A stretch of DNA of 34,389 bases from assembly GCF_017312405.1 (NCBI RefSeq), contig NZ_BLTG01000069.1, positions 1 to 34,389 on the forward strand, in the 5' to 3' direction. The notes under the pieces were generated by a model that saw only the letters and a program-made list of their open reading frames with translations, searched no databases and was not told where the DNA came from. Of the stretch, positions 1 through 7,720 are shown piece by piece. This DNA comes from Mycobacterium sp. PO1. GTDB taxonomy: Bacteria > Actinomycetota > Actinomycetes > Mycobacteriales > Mycobacteriaceae. The position numbers and the translations under genes are program-made. How positions within the stretch are numbered: the stretch's first letter is position 1; each line of letters opens with the position of its first letter.

Positions 1-488
1 CCTCCGGACCCACCCCGGAACGCGAGGATGACCGGCAGCAGCACCCACGGCGCGAGCATCATCGGCCATGTCTCCGACGAGATCGCGCCGAGCGTGGTCA
101 ACACCCGCGGCGACAACGCGAACGCAATGGCGCCCAGCACCCGTGAGGTCGGCGTACCGATGCGCAGGGCCTCGGCCACGCGCAACACACCCCAGAACCC
201 GACGGTCAGCACCAGCGCCCACCACAGCCGCTGCGTCACCCAGCCGGGAATCTCGAGCAGGTCGCCGAGCAGGAAGAACGTCCCTTGGGGAAACAGATAG
301 CCGTACGCTTGGTTCTGGGCCTGCCCGAACGGCAGGTCGCTGTTCCACAGGTCGAACGCGCGGGTCAGGAACCGCAGCGGATTGGCCGTCAGGTCCAGTT
401 TGGTGTCGGGTGAGATCTGTCCGGGCGACTGGGCGAAGGTCAGGAGCAGAGCTACCGCGCCGACGAGCCACAGCCAGCGCCGTCGCAA
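1..488 (-). CDS. aftD: Arabinofuranosyltransferase AftD, N-terminal part (cut by the window edge)
   Basis: AftD is a very large membrane arabinosyltransferase that works on arabinogalactan and lipoarabinomannan at the outer face of the plasma membrane. Only about 162 N-terminal residues lie in the window; the frame is open to base 1. The translation shows a first membrane helix (WLWLVGAVALLLTFAQSPG), then the conserved segment SPDTKLDLTANPLRFL, a region with LWNSDLPFGQAQNQAYGYLF, and further hydrophobic helices, as in Rv0236c. There is no ATG or GTG in frame near the beginning; a TTG at 488 gives a start just before RRRWLWLV and is the best choice, though uncertain. It follows the DUF2613 gene on the same strand with a 25-base gap, as in M. 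tuberculosis, so the two are probably one transcript. Confidence 0.88.
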   Translation of the reverse strand, partial: MRRRWLWLVGAVALLLTFAQSPGQISPDTKLDLTANPLRFLTRAFDLWNSDLPFGQAQNQAYGYLFPQGTFFLLGDLLEIPGWVTQRLWWALVLTVGFWGVLRVAEALRIGTPTSRVLGAIAFALSPRVLTTLGAISSETWPMMLAPWVLLPVILAFRGGSG

Positions 489-513
489 CGGCGTGACCGA
501 GGCTACGGACGCA

Positions 514-687
514 TCAACTGCGGTTGCCGTACTCGACCCTGTTGAGCACTGACGACGCCGGATCGCCCGCCTGCAGCGGAGGCTTCGTGTCCTGCTGCAC
601 CATCAGCGTCACCCCGAACACGGCAGCCGCGCCCAGCAGCAGGCCGACGACGATGCTGGCCGCCGCGGGCACGAGAAACCGATCCAT
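514..687 (-). CDS. DUF2613 small membrane protein (Rv0236A orthologue)
   Basis: This is a 57-residue protein with one hydrophobic segment near the N-terminus (VPAAASIVVGLLLGAAAVFGV) followed by a polar tail ending in SSVLNRVEYGNRS, the pattern of the actinobacterial DUF2613 family. Its function is not known; it is predicted to be membrane-anchored or secreted. The ATG at 687 (MDRFLVP) is preferred over a TTG three codons upstream, because a TAGTTT hexamer (700-695 on this strand) places the expected transcription start on that ATG. That would make the message leaderless. It sits directly in front of aftD on the same strand, which is also the M. tuberculosis arrangement, and may be linked to the arabinosyltransferase. 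Confidence 0.85.
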   Translation of the reverse strand: MDRFLVPAAASIVVGLLLGAAAVFGVTLMVQQDTKPPLQAGDPASSVLNRVEYGNRS

Positions 688-694
688 GGCCGCC

Positions 695-757
695 AAACTA
701 GCACGATGCGTGTGCTGCTCGATCGTTGCTGCATCGACCGGCTACTGTCGGGGCCTA
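695..757. promoter_or_regulatory. Divergent promoters for DUF2613/aftD (-) and lpqI (+), both possibly leaderless
   Basis: On the minus strand TAGTTT at 700-695 lies 7 bases before the ATG at 687. On the plus strand TACTGT at 743-748 lies 8 bases before the lpqI ATG at 757. Both match the mycobacterial -10 pattern TANNNT at the distance expected for transcripts that begin on or next to the start codon. No clear Shine-Dalgarno sequence precedes either start. This is inference from motif spacing only. Confidence 0.45.
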
Positions 758-1959
758 TGGTCACACGCACGACGGTGCCGAGAGCACTGACCGGGGTGCT
801 GGCGGCGGCGTCGCTGCTGGTGGGCTGCGCGTCTCCGGCGCAGGAACCTGCCGCGGGTCCCCGCTCGACGGTGACGATGGCCGCCGGTCCGGTACCGCCG
901 GCCGTGGTGCCCCCACCGGCCGCTCCGGCCCCGCCGGCGTGCGGCGACCCGAACGCGGTCGTCGCATCGATGTCGACCCGCGACAAACTCGCCCAGCTGC
1001 TCATGGTGGGCGTGACCGGAGCCGCGGACGCCCGCGCGGTCGCCGACAGCCATCACGTCGGCGGCATCATGGTCGGCAGCTGGACGGACCTGTCGATGCT
1101 GTCCGACGGTTCGCTGTCGGACATCGCTGCCGGGGCGGGACCACTGCCGTTGGCGGTCAGCGTGGACGAAGAGGGCGGCCGGGTGTCGCGACTGTCCAGC
1201 CTGATCGGCTCCCAACCCTCGCCCCGGGTGCTGGCACGCACCAGCAGCCCCGAGGAGGTCCGCCAGATCGCCGCCGATCGCGGCCGCCAGATGCGGGCCA
1301 TGGGCATCACCATCGACTTCGCACCCGTCGTCGACGTCACCGACGCCGCCGACAACTCGGTGATCGGCGACCGGTCGTTCGGCTCGGACCCCACCGTGGT
1401 CACCGACTTCGCCGGGGCCTACGCGCAGGGCCTGCGCGACGCCGGCATCCTGCCCGTCCTCAAGCACTTCCCAGGTCATGGCCAAGCCTCGGGCGACTCG
1501 CATGCCGAAGGTGTCGTGACACCGCCGCTGGAGCAGCTGCTGGACCAGGATCTGGTGCCCTACCGCACGCTGACCTCCGCGGCACCGGTCGGCGTCATGG
1601 TCGGCCACATGCAGGTCCCCGGCCTGACCGGCAGCGAGCCGGCCAGCCTGAGCCCGGCTGCCTACGCGCTGCTGCGCTCCGGTGACTACGGCGGCCCACC
1701 GTTCGCGGGTCCGGTCTTCACCGACGATCTGTCGAGCATGCGCGCGATCAGCGACCGATTCGGCGTCCCCGACGCCGTGCTGCGTGGTTTGCAGGCCGGC
1801 GCCGACGTGGCGCTGTGGGTGACCACGGCGGAGGTACCGGCGGTGCTCGACCGGCTCGAGGCGGCGGTTGCTGCCGGTGAATTGACGCTGCCCAACGTCG
1901 ACGCGTCGGTGCGGCGGGTGGTGGCGATGAAGGGGCCCTCGCCGCGCTGCGGCGGCTGA
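757..1959 (+). CDS. lpqI: LpqI, lipoprotein beta-N-acetylglucosaminidase (GH3, NagZ-like)
   Basis: LpqI is a surface lipoprotein of glycoside hydrolase family 3 that removes N-acetylglucosamine from muropeptide fragments during cell-wall recycling. The 400-residue product starts at the ATG at 757 and shows a lipoprotein signal with lipobox LLVGC (acylated Cys24). A Pro/Ala-rich linker follows, then the GH3 barrel. The family motifs are visible: VSVDEEGGRVSR, the KHFPGHG loop with DSHAEGV (the Asp-His pair that acts as general acid/base in NagZ enzymes) and FTDDLSSMRAIS carrying the nucleophile Asp. An upstream in-frame start at 706 is possible but would put charged residues before the signal peptide. 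The gene is divergent from DUF2613/aftD, and the tetR gene follows 124 bases downstream. Confidence 0.93.
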   Translation: MVTRTTVPRALTGVLAAASLLVGCASPAQEPAAGPRSTVTMAAGPVPPAVVPPPAAPAPPACGDPNAVVASMSTRDKLAQLLMVGVTGAADARAVADSHHVGGIMVGSWTDLSMLSDGSLSDIAAGAGPLPLAVSVDEEGGRVSRLSSLIGSQPSPRVLARTSSPEEVRQIAADRGRQMRAMGITIDFAPVVDVTDAADNSVIGDRSFGSDPTVVTDFAGAYAQGLRDAGILPVLKHFPGHGQASGDSHAEGVVTPPLEQLLDQDLVPYRTLTSAAPVGVMVGHMQVPGLTGSEPASLSPAAYALLRSGDYGGPPFAGPVFTDDLSSMRAISDRFGVPDAVLRGLQAGADVALWVTTAEVPAVLDRLEAAVAAGELTLPNVDASVRRVVAMKGPSPRCGG

Positions 1960-1983
1960 ACGGCCAGTCGATGCTTACCCTGG

Positions 1984-2046
1984 GGTGAAAAGCTCGCTGT
2001 ACTCCGGTGAACTTCTTCTCCGGTGAACACTGTCGGGTGAACAGTG
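1984..2046. promoter_or_regulatory. Repeated GGTGAAC motifs and an inverted repeat upstream of tetR
   Basis: The leader of the tetR gene carries GGTGAAC at 2006-2012, 2022-2028 and 2036-2042, plus a relaxed copy GGTGAAA at 1984-1990. The first two belong to an 11-bp direct repeat CTCCGGTGAAC with a 16-bp period (2002-2012 and 2018-2028). A perfect inverted repeat CACTGT-N7-ACAGTG spans 2028-2046. Such an arrangement fits a regulator-binding region, with autoregulation by the adjacent TetR protein as the simplest idea. The repeats are seen; the role is inferred. Confidence 0.4.
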
Positions 2047-2083
2047 CTCTCGGTCCCACGGACCCGCTCAGGAAGGCTCGCGC

Positions 2084-2746
2084 ATGGCAGGTGGAACCAA
2101 ACGGTTACCCCGTGCGGTGCGGGAGCAGCAGATGCTCGATGCCGCGGTACAGATGTTCTCGGTCAACGGCTACCACGAGACGTCCATGGATGCCATCGCG
2201 GCGACCGCGCAGATCAGCAAGCCGATGCTCTACCTCTACTACGGCTCCAAAGAGGAACTGTTCGGGGCGTGCCTGGATCGCGAGCTGCGCAGGTTCGTCG
2301 ACGAGGTCCGCGACAAGATCGACTTCGACGAGGCCCCCAAGGAGCTGTTGCGCAACGCGGTCTCGGCGTTCCTGCGCTACATCGACGAGCACCGAGCCTC
2401 CTGGATGGTGCTCTACACCCAGGCGACGAGTTCGCAGCGCTTCGCCCACACGGTCCGGGAAGGTCGTGAACGCATCATCGACCTGGTCGGCCGGCTGCTG
2501 CGCACCGGAACCCGTTTCCCGGGGCCGGACACCGATTTCGACATGATGGCCGTCGCGCTGGTGGGGGCCGGCGAGGCGGTGGCGTCGCGGGTCAGCACCG
2601 GAGACGCCGATGTGGACGACGCCGCCCAGCTGATGATCAACCTGTTCTGGCTCGGACTCAAAGGTGCGCCGTCCGACGGGGCCGGGCCGGTCCCGGACAC
2701 CGATTTCGGCACCGGAACCGACGCGGACGCCGTCACCCGCGCGTGA
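2084..2746 (+). CDS. TetR/AcrR-family transcriptional regulator (Rv0238-like)
   Basis: This 220-residue protein has an N-terminal helix-turn-helix of the TetR family: AAVQMFSVNGYHETSMDAIAATA and ISKPMLYLYYGSKEELF at about residues 19-65. An all-helical ligand-binding and dimerisation domain follows. The ligand cannot be read from sequence; the setting among htdX, fabG4, fadA2 and fadE5 makes an acyl-CoA or related lipid plausible. The ATG at 2084 has a good ribosome site (AGGAAGG, 2070-2076). The last 14 bases overlap the end of the convergent htdX gene. M. tuberculosis has the vapBC24 toxin-antitoxin pair between these two genes; here nothing lies between them. Confidence 0.88.
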   Translation: MAGGTKRLPRAVREQQMLDAAVQMFSVNGYHETSMDAIAATAQISKPMLYLYYGSKEELFGACLDRELRRFVDEVRDKIDFDEAPKELLRNAVSAFLRYIDEHRASWMVLYTQATSSQRFAHTVREGRERIIDLVGRLLRTGTRFPGPDTDFDMMAVALVGAGEAVASRVSTGDADVDDAAQLMINLFWLGLKGAPSDGAGPVPDTDFGTGTDADAVTRA

Positions 2747-3593
2747 GCGGGCTGACCTTTCCGGTCAGATGTGGATAGCCCTTCGACAGGTGGCGCAGCG
2801 TCAGCTCCCAGCCGTCCTGGTCGCGCTCGACGTACAGACCGGCCGTCGCCGGTAGCACCACGGGTTTGGCGAAGCGCACCGAGTAACTCACCGCATCCGG
2901 CAGTTGGCCCTCGATGTTGGCCAGCACCGCGGCGGCGCTGTACATGCCGTGGGCGATGACGGTCGGGAATCCGAACAGCTTCGCGGCGATCGCATTGGTG
3001 TGGATCGGGTTGTGGTCGCCGCCGACCGATGCGTAGTGGCGGATCTCGCCGGGAGTGATGCGCAGCACCGCGTTGGGTGGACCCAGCTTGGGCTGCTTCT
3101 CCGGCGCCGGCTTGGGCTCATCCGACAAGCTCGTCCGCTGCTGGTGCAGGAACGTCGTGACCTGATGCCACGCCACGTCGTTGCCGACCTTGATGTCGGT
3201 GACGATATCGACCAGCAGACCCTTGCGGTGCTCCCGCAGGTTCTCGGCGTGCACCGCGGCGTCGATGGTGTCGGTCACCGAGATGGGCCGGTACTGGGTG
3301 ATGTGGTTCTCCAGATGCACCGAGCCCATCGCGGCGAACGGGAAGTCGAAACTGGTCACCAGCGACATCACCGTCGGGAACGTCAGCGCGAACGGATACG
3401 TCAGCGGCACCTGGTCACCGAACCGCAGACCCGTCACACCCGCGTACGCGGCGACGTGATCGGGGTCGATGCTCAGATCCGACACCGTCAACGTGCGGTT
3501 CGGCAGGCTCTCGCCGCGCGGTACGAACGGCAGCGCGCCTGCAGCGGCCCAGAACAGGTTCTTCAGCCCGGAGGGCTGTGCGCCTTCACTCAT
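2733..3593 (-). CDS. htdX: HtdX, MaoC-like 3-hydroxyacyl dehydratase / enoyl hydratase
   Basis: The 286-residue protein is a double hot-dog (MaoC) hydratase that interconverts (R)-3-hydroxyacyl and trans-2-enoyl thioesters. The C-terminal hot-dog carries the hydratase motif YASVGGDHNPIHTN (Asp193 and His198 are the expected catalytic pair), followed by FPTVIAHGMY. The N-terminal half (LPNRTLTVSDL, PLTYPFALTFP, NHITQYRPI) matches the substrate-side hot-dog of Rv0241c. The ATG at 3593 (MSEGAQPSGLKN) fits the length of the M. tuberculosis protein; an in-frame start 21 bases upstream is less likely. It is 38 bases behind fabG4 on the same strand, so the two form a dehydratase/ketoreductase unit. 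The cellular pathway is not settled. Confidence 0.92.
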   Translation of the reverse strand: MSEGAQPSGLKNLFWAAAGALPFVPRGESLPNRTLTVSDLSIDPDHVAAYAGVTGLRFGDQVPLTYPFALTFPTVMSLVTSFDFPFAAMGSVHLENHITQYRPISVTDTIDAAVHAENLREHRKGLLVDIVTDIKVGNDVAWHQVTTFLHQQRTSLSDEPKPAPEKQPKLGPPNAVLRITPGEIRHYASVGGDHNPIHTNAIAAKLFGFPTVIAHGMYSAAAVLANIEGQLPDAVSYSVRFAKPVVLPATAGLYVERDQDGWELTLRHLSKGYPHLTGKVSPLTRG

Positions 3594-3631
3594 GGTTGCT
3601 CGATTCGTTCGCAAGCGTCACTCATGAACTC

Positions 3632-4984
3632 TCACGCACCCAGCATGGCCTGGCCGCAGACCCGGATCGTGTTGGCGGTCACCGCGTTGGAGGCCGGGCT
3701 GGCGAAGTAGGCGATGGCCTCGGCGACGTCCACCGGCTGGCCGCCCTGGAACAGCGAGTTGAGGCGGCGGCCGACCTCACGGGTGGCCAGCGGGATCGCC
3801 TCGGTCATCTTGGTCTCGATGAAGCCGGGGGCGACGGCATTGATCGTGATGCCCTTCTCGCCGAACTGGGGGGCCAGCGCCTCGGTGAGGCCGATCATGC
3901 CCGCCTTCGTCGCCGCATAGTTGGTCTGCCCGCGGTTGCCGGCGATGCCTGCCATCGACGACAGGCCGACGATGCGGCCGCCCTCACCGATGGTGCCGTT
4001 GCCCACCAACCCTTCGGACAGCTGCAGCGGTGCCAGCAGGTTCACTGCGATCACGCTGTCCCACCGGGACTCGTCCATGTTCGCCAGCAGCTTGTCGCGG
4101 GTGATCCCGGCATTGTTGACCAGGATGTCGAGCTTGCCTTCGTAGTGCTGGCCCACGTGTTCGGTGATGCGGTCGACCGCGTCGGCGGCGGTGACGTCCA
4201 GGGTCAGCGCGGTGCCGCCGATCTTGGTTGCGGCCTCGGCGAGGGCCTCAGCGGTGTCGGGCATGTCGACGGCGATGACCTTGGCGCCGTCGCGGGCGAA
4301 CACCTCGGCGATCGTGGCGCCGATCCCGCGCGCGGCGCCGGTGACCAGGGCGACCTTGCCGTCGAGCGGACGGTCCCAGTCCGCCGGCGGGGTGGAGTCG
4401 GCCGCGCCGACGTAGAACACCTGTCCGTCCACGTAGGCCGACTTCGCCGACAGCAGGAAACGCAGCGTCGACTCCAGTCCGGTGGCCGCCGGTTTCGCGT
4501 CGGCCGCGAGGTACACCAGCGCGACGGTCGAGCCGTTGCGCAGTTCCTTGCCCAGCGACCGGGTGAAGCCCTCCAGCGCGCGCTGGGCGATGCGTTCCCC
4601 GACTGAGCCGGCCTGCTCGGGCGTGGTGCCGACGACGACGACCCGCCCGCTGTGGCCGAGGTTGCGCAGCAGTGGGGTGAAGAACTCGTAGAGCTGCTTG
4701 AGATCCGCGGGCTCGGTGATGCCGGTGGCGTCGAAGACCAGCCCGCCGAACTTGTCGGCCCACCGACCGCCGAGGTTGTCGCCGACGATGTCGTAGTCCT
4801 CGGCCAGTGCGGCGCGCATCGGCTCGATGACGCGGCCCGCCCCGCCGATCAGCAGGGAACCGGCCAGCGGCTCCTGGCCGGGCCGGTAGCGGCGCAGCGG
4901 CTCGGGCTGCGGGACTCCGAGTTGTTTGGCCAGGAACGAACCGGGGCCGGAGTTGACGACTTGGGACAGGAGATCGGAAGCCAC
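3632..4984 (-). CDS. fabG4: FabG4, high-molecular-weight 3-oxoacyl reductase
   Basis: FabG4 reduces 3-oxoacyl thioesters with NADH. At 450 residues it has the two-domain form of this group: an N-terminal degenerate Rossmann/flavodoxin-like domain (about 1-205) and a C-terminal short-chain dehydrogenase domain (about 207-450). The latter shows the cofactor motif VTGAARGIGA (214-223), NNAG (290-293) and the catalytic residues Ser343, Tyr356 and Lys360 (YAATK). The GTG start at 4984 is preceded by an AAAGG element. It is transcribed with htdX and divergent from the thiolase gene fadA2; the shared control region holds a palindrome at 5080-5095. Confidence 0.94.
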   Translation of the reverse strand: MASDLLSQVVNSGPGSFLAKQLGVPQPEPLRRYRPGQEPLAGSLLIGGAGRVIEPMRAALAEDYDIVGDNLGGRWADKFGGLVFDATGITEPADLKQLYEFFTPLLRNLGHSGRVVVVGTTPEQAGSVGERIAQRALEGFTRSLGKELRNGSTVALVYLAADAKPAATGLESTLRFLLSAKSAYVDGQVFYVGAADSTPPADWDRPLDGKVALVTGAARGIGATIAEVFARDGAKVIAVDMPDTAEALAEAATKIGGTALTLDVTAADAVDRITEHVGQHYEGKLDILVNNAGITRDKLLANMDESRWDSVIAVNLLAPLQLSEGLVGNGTIGEGGRIVGLSSMAGIAGNRGQTNYAATKAGMIGLTEALAPQFGEKGITINAVAPGFIETKMTEAIPLATREVGRRLNSLFQGGQPVDVAEAIAYFASPASNAVTANTIRVCGQAMLGA

Positions 4985-5079
4985 AGCGCTGCCTTTCGCG
5001 TGAGTCGAGGTGCACGGTCATTCGTGCCGCGTTGGACGCGGCCGGGTGTTGGGTACCCCACTGTCGTGTCGATCACGAA

Positions 5080-5110
5080 CTTACTCCAGAGTAAGAACGG
5101 TGGGTAGTAT
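5080..5110. promoter_or_regulatory. Operator-like palindrome and fadA2 -10 element in the fabG4/fadA2 control region
   Basis: CTTACTC-CA-GAGTAAG at 5080-5095 is a perfect 7-bp inverted repeat with a 2-bp centre, the usual geometry of a TetR-family operator. A -10 match TAGTAT lies at 5105-5110 for fadA2, so the palindrome covers the expected -35 region. On the minus strand TAAGTT inside the palindrome (5083-5078) could be the fabG4 -10. One repressor could thus shut both genes. The palindrome is seen; the protein that binds it is unknown. Confidence 0.55.
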
Positions 5111-5154
5111 GACCCTCGACACTGCAATGTTCCTCGCGACGCCGGGAGGCAGAC

Positions 5155-6456
5155 GTGGCTGAGACCAAGAACACCCGCCGAGTGGCCATTCTCGGAGGTA
5201 ACCGGATCCCGTTTGCGCGGGCCGACGGCGCGTACGCGCACGCATCGAACCAGGACATGTTCACCGCCGTCCTGGACGGTTTGGCCGATCGTTTCGACCT
5301 GAAGGGCACCAAACTCGACGCGGTGATCGGCGGCGCGGTGCTCAAGCACAGCCGTGACTTCAACCTGATGCGCGAATGCGTGCTGGGCAGTTCGCTGTCG
5401 TCCTACACGCCGGCCTTCGACCTGCAGCAGGCCTGCGGCACCGGCCTGCAGGCGGCGATCGCGGCAGCCGACGGCATCGCGATGGGCCGCTACGAGGCGG
5501 CTGCCGCCGGCGGGGTGGACACCGCCTCCGACGCTCCCATCGCGTTCGGCAACGATCTGCGCCGGGTGTTGCTCGGTCTGCGCCGGGCGAAGTCGAACGT
5601 CGACCGCCTCAAGCTGGTCGGCAAGCTGCCAGCCTCGGTCGGTGTCGAGATCCCGGTGAACAGCGAGCCGCGCACCGGGATGTCGATGGGCGAACACGCC
5701 GCGGTCACCGCCAAGGAGATGGGCGTCAAGCGCGTCGATCAGGACGAGCTCGCCGCGGCCAGTCACCGCAACATGGCCGCCGCGTACGACCGCGGTTTCT
5801 TCGACGACCTCGTGTCGCCGTTCCTGGGTCTCTACCGCGACAACAACCTGCGCGCCGACTCGTCCCCGGAGAAGCTGGCCAAGCTCAAGCCCGTGTTCGG
5901 GGTGCGCAACGGGGACGCGACGATGACGGCCGGCAACTCGACGCCGCTGACCGACGGCGCCTCGGTGGCGTTGCTGGCCTCCGAGGAGTGGGCTGCGGAG
6001 CGCTCCATCCCCGTGCTGGCCTACTTCGTCGACGGCCAGACCGCCGCGGTGGACTACGTCAACGGCCGCGACGGACTGCTGATGGCGCCGACCTACGCGG
6101 TTCCGCGGATGCTGGCGCGCAACGGGCTGACATTGCAGGACTTCGACTTCTACGAGATCCACGAGGCCTTCGCGTCGGTCGTGCTGGCCACCCTGGCGGC
6201 CTGGGAGTCCGAGGAATACTGCAAGGAGCGGTTGGGCCTGGACAGCGCGCTGGGATCCATCGACCGGTCCAAGCTCAACGTCAACGGTTCGTCGCTGGCG
6301 GCGGGTCATCCGTTCGCGGCGACCGGCGGGCGCATCCTGGCGCAGCTGGCCAAGCAGCTGGCCGAGAAGAAGGCTGACACGGGGCAGCCGGTGCGTGGTC
6401 TGATCTCCGTCTGCGCCGCCGGTGGGCAGGGTGTCACCGCGATTCTCGAGGCGTAA
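5155..6456 (+). CDS. fadA2: FadA2, acetyl-CoA acetyltransferase / 3-ketoacyl-CoA thiolase
   Basis: FadA2 is a thiolase that cleaves 3-ketoacyl-CoA to acetyl-CoA and a shortened acyl-CoA, or runs the reverse condensation. The 433-residue product shows the thiolase landmarks: the acyl-accepting Cys94 in QQACGTGLQ, EIHEAFA, the GHPFAATGGR histidine loop and the second cysteine in SVCAAGGQG near the C-terminus. The GTG at 5155 has a strong ribosome site (GGGAGGC). Divergent fabG4-htdX supply a ketoreductase and a hydratase, and fadE5 a dehydrogenase, so the neighbourhood encodes all reaction types of a beta-oxidation cycle. It ends in a strong intrinsic terminator. Confidence 0.94.
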   Translation: MAETKNTRRVAILGGNRIPFARADGAYAHASNQDMFTAVLDGLADRFDLKGTKLDAVIGGAVLKHSRDFNLMRECVLGSSLSSYTPAFDLQQACGTGLQAAIAAADGIAMGRYEAAAAGGVDTASDAPIAFGNDLRRVLLGLRRAKSNVDRLKLVGKLPASVGVEIPVNSEPRTGMSMGEHAAVTAKEMGVKRVDQDELAAASHRNMAAAYDRGFFDDLVSPFLGLYRDNNLRADSSPEKLAKLKPVFGVRNGDATMTAGNSTPLTDGASVALLASEEWAAERSIPVLAYFVDGQTAAVDYVNGRDGLLMAPTYAVPRMLARNGLTLQDFDFYEIHEAFASVVLATLAAWESEEYCKERLGLDSALGSIDRSKLNVNGSSLAAGHPFAATGGRILAQLAKQLAEKKADTGQPVRGLISVCAAGGQGVTAILEA

Positions 6457-6515
6457 GAAATTTCTTTCGCCGCCCTGTAACGCGGGGCTGTGAGAGGTCG
6501 ATACACGGGATAGCT

Positions 6516-6562
6516 CCGTGTTGCCGTCTGACCCCCCGACCCGACGGCAACACGGGGTTTTT
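6516..6562 (+). terminator. Intrinsic terminator after fadA2
   Basis: A perfect 13-bp inverted repeat, CCGTGTTGCCGTC at 6516-6528 and its complement at 6543-6555, encloses a 14-base C-rich loop and is followed by TTTTT at 6558-6562. This is the classical intrinsic terminator form, which is uncommon in mycobacteria. It lies 60 bases after the fadA2 stop codon. Confidence 0.93.
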
Positions 6563-6599
6563 CTGTTCCGGGCGGAATCGTCGGCGCTACAGTCCAGGC

Positions 6600-7532
6600 A
6601 TGCAGATCAGCATGTTCGGGCAGCTCTCCGGCCTCGGCGACGGGTCGCCGATCGACGCCACCGTGGAGTTCCTGACGCTGTTACGCGACGAGGGCTTCGG
6701 CCGGGTCTGGATGAGCCAGCTGCCCTACGAGCCTGATCTGCTCACCGTGCTGGCCGTGGCATTGCATGAGGTCGATCGCATCGAGGTGGCCAGTGGAGTG
6801 GTGCCGATTCAGAACGTGCATCCGATGCTGATGGCGCAGCGGGCGCTGACGCTCAACCTGGCCTGCGGTGGTCGTTTCCTGCTCGGGCTCGGGATGACGC
6901 ACGCCGCGGTGACCGAGGGCATGTGGGGCATCCCCTGGGACAAGCCGGTGCGTCGGCTCGGCGAGTACCTCGACGGCCTGCTGCCGCTGCTGGCCGGGGA
7001 GGCGGCCGATGCGCCCGGGCAGACGGTCACCACCCGCGGCGCGCTGATGATCCCCGGCGCACCGCGTCCGGACGTGTACATCGCCGCACTGGGTCCGCAG
7101 CTGCTGCGGCTGGCGGGCCGGCGCACGTCGGGCACGTGCACGTGGATGACCGGACCGCAGACGCTGCGCGGTCACGTCAGCCCCACCCTGCGCCAGGCGG
7201 CCGCCGATGCGGGCCGCCCCGAGGGTGCGGTCCGCGTCGTCGCGGCCCTGCCGGTGGCCGTCACCGACGACGTCGACGGGGCGCGCGGGCAGGCCGCGGA
7301 GCAGTTCGCCGTCTACGGCACGTTGCCGTCCTACCGCGCGATGCTGGAGCGCGAGGGCTACGACGGGCCGGCTGACGCCGCGATCATCGGCGACGAGGCG
7401 ACGGTGCGCGACCGCCTCGACGAGGTGCGGGCCGCCGGCGTCGACGAGTTCGTCGCCGCGCCGTTCGACAGCTCACCGGAAGGGCGTGCCCGAACCCGCG
7501 CCCTGCTGCGTGACTACGCGCCCGACAACTGA
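6600..7532 (+). CDS. Luciferase-like (LLM) F420-type oxidoreductase
   Basis: The 310-residue protein belongs to the bacterial luciferase-like TIM-barrel family, whose mycobacterial members mostly use coenzyme F420. Visible family features are the N-terminal strand MQISMFGQ, IEVASGVVPIQNVHPMLMAQRALTLNL, the GGRFLLGLGMTH segment, PWDKPVRRLGEYLDGL and the barrel strand DVYIAALGPQLLRLAG. The C-terminal part has the usual DEATVRDRLDEVRAAGVDEFV element. The substrate is not known. The ATG at 6600 has only a weak ribosome site; an AGTCCAGGCATG context is all that is seen. It sits alone between the fadA2 terminator and a probable small RNA gene. I do not recall an orthologue at this exact place in M. 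tuberculosis. Confidence 0.85.
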   Translation: MQISMFGQLSGLGDGSPIDATVEFLTLLRDEGFGRVWMSQLPYEPDLLTVLAVALHEVDRIEVASGVVPIQNVHPMLMAQRALTLNLACGGRFLLGLGMTHAAVTEGMWGIPWDKPVRRLGEYLDGLLPLLAGEAADAPGQTVTTRGALMIPGAPRPDVYIAALGPQLLRLAGRRTSGTCTWMTGPQTLRGHVSPTLRQAAADAGRPEGAVRVVAALPVAVTDDVDGARGQAAEQFAVYGTLPSYRAMLEREGYDGPADAAIIGDEATVRDRLDEVRAAGVDEFVAAPFDSSPEGRARTRALLRDYAPDN

Positions 7533-7544
7533 CATTCGCCCCCT

Positions 7545-7572
7545 GGTGTGAGACGTATCACAGGGGTAGCAT
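7545..7572 (+). promoter_or_regulatory. SigF-like promoter overlapped by a CRP-type palindrome, in front of the small RNA
   Basis: TGTGA-N6-TCACA at 7547-7562 is a perfect match to the CRP/FNR-type site that mycobacterial CRP (Rv3676 family) recognises. It overlaps a SigF-like promoter made of GGTGT (7545-7549, relaxed -35) and GGGTA (7564-7568, -10) with 14 bases between. The predicted start is near 7575. A CRP dimer at this place would cover the promoter core, suggesting repression. Both motifs are seen; their use is inferred. Confidence 0.5.
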
Positions 7573-7574
7573 CG

Positions 7575-7706
7575 ACCGCACGACGGGTTCGGGAGTGACC
7601 TATCCGAAGAGCCGAACAAGGGATGAAAGTCGGCCGCGCGAGACTGATGTGACGCGCCCACAGTCCTCCCGAACCCGCCCTTATTCGCTGTCGTGGCAGC
7701 TCTTTT
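7575..7706 (+). ncRNA. Probable small RNA, F6 (ncRv10243 / SfdS)-like
   Basis: In M. tuberculosis the SigF-dependent small RNA F6 lies between fadA2 and fadE5; this sequence is in the same interval and orientation. A SigF-like promoter precedes it. A 12-bp perfect inverted repeat, CGGGTTCGGGAG at 7584-7595 and its complement at 7666-7677, would close the two ends of an RNA of roughly 100 nt into a panhandle. A short hairpin GCTGT-CGTG-GCAGC at 7687-7700 followed by TCTTTT is a candidate terminator. No convincing protein is coded here. The 5' and 3' ends are estimates, and identity with F6 rests on position, promoter type and size, not on an alignment. Confidence 0.55.
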
Positions 7707-7720
7707 CGGCCGTGGTAACC

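Noticed and set aside
2733..2746. Toxin-antitoxin pair between tetR and htdX, as in M. tuberculosis (vapBC24)
   Set aside because: The two genes overlap by 14 bases at their 3' ends, so no gene can lie between them.
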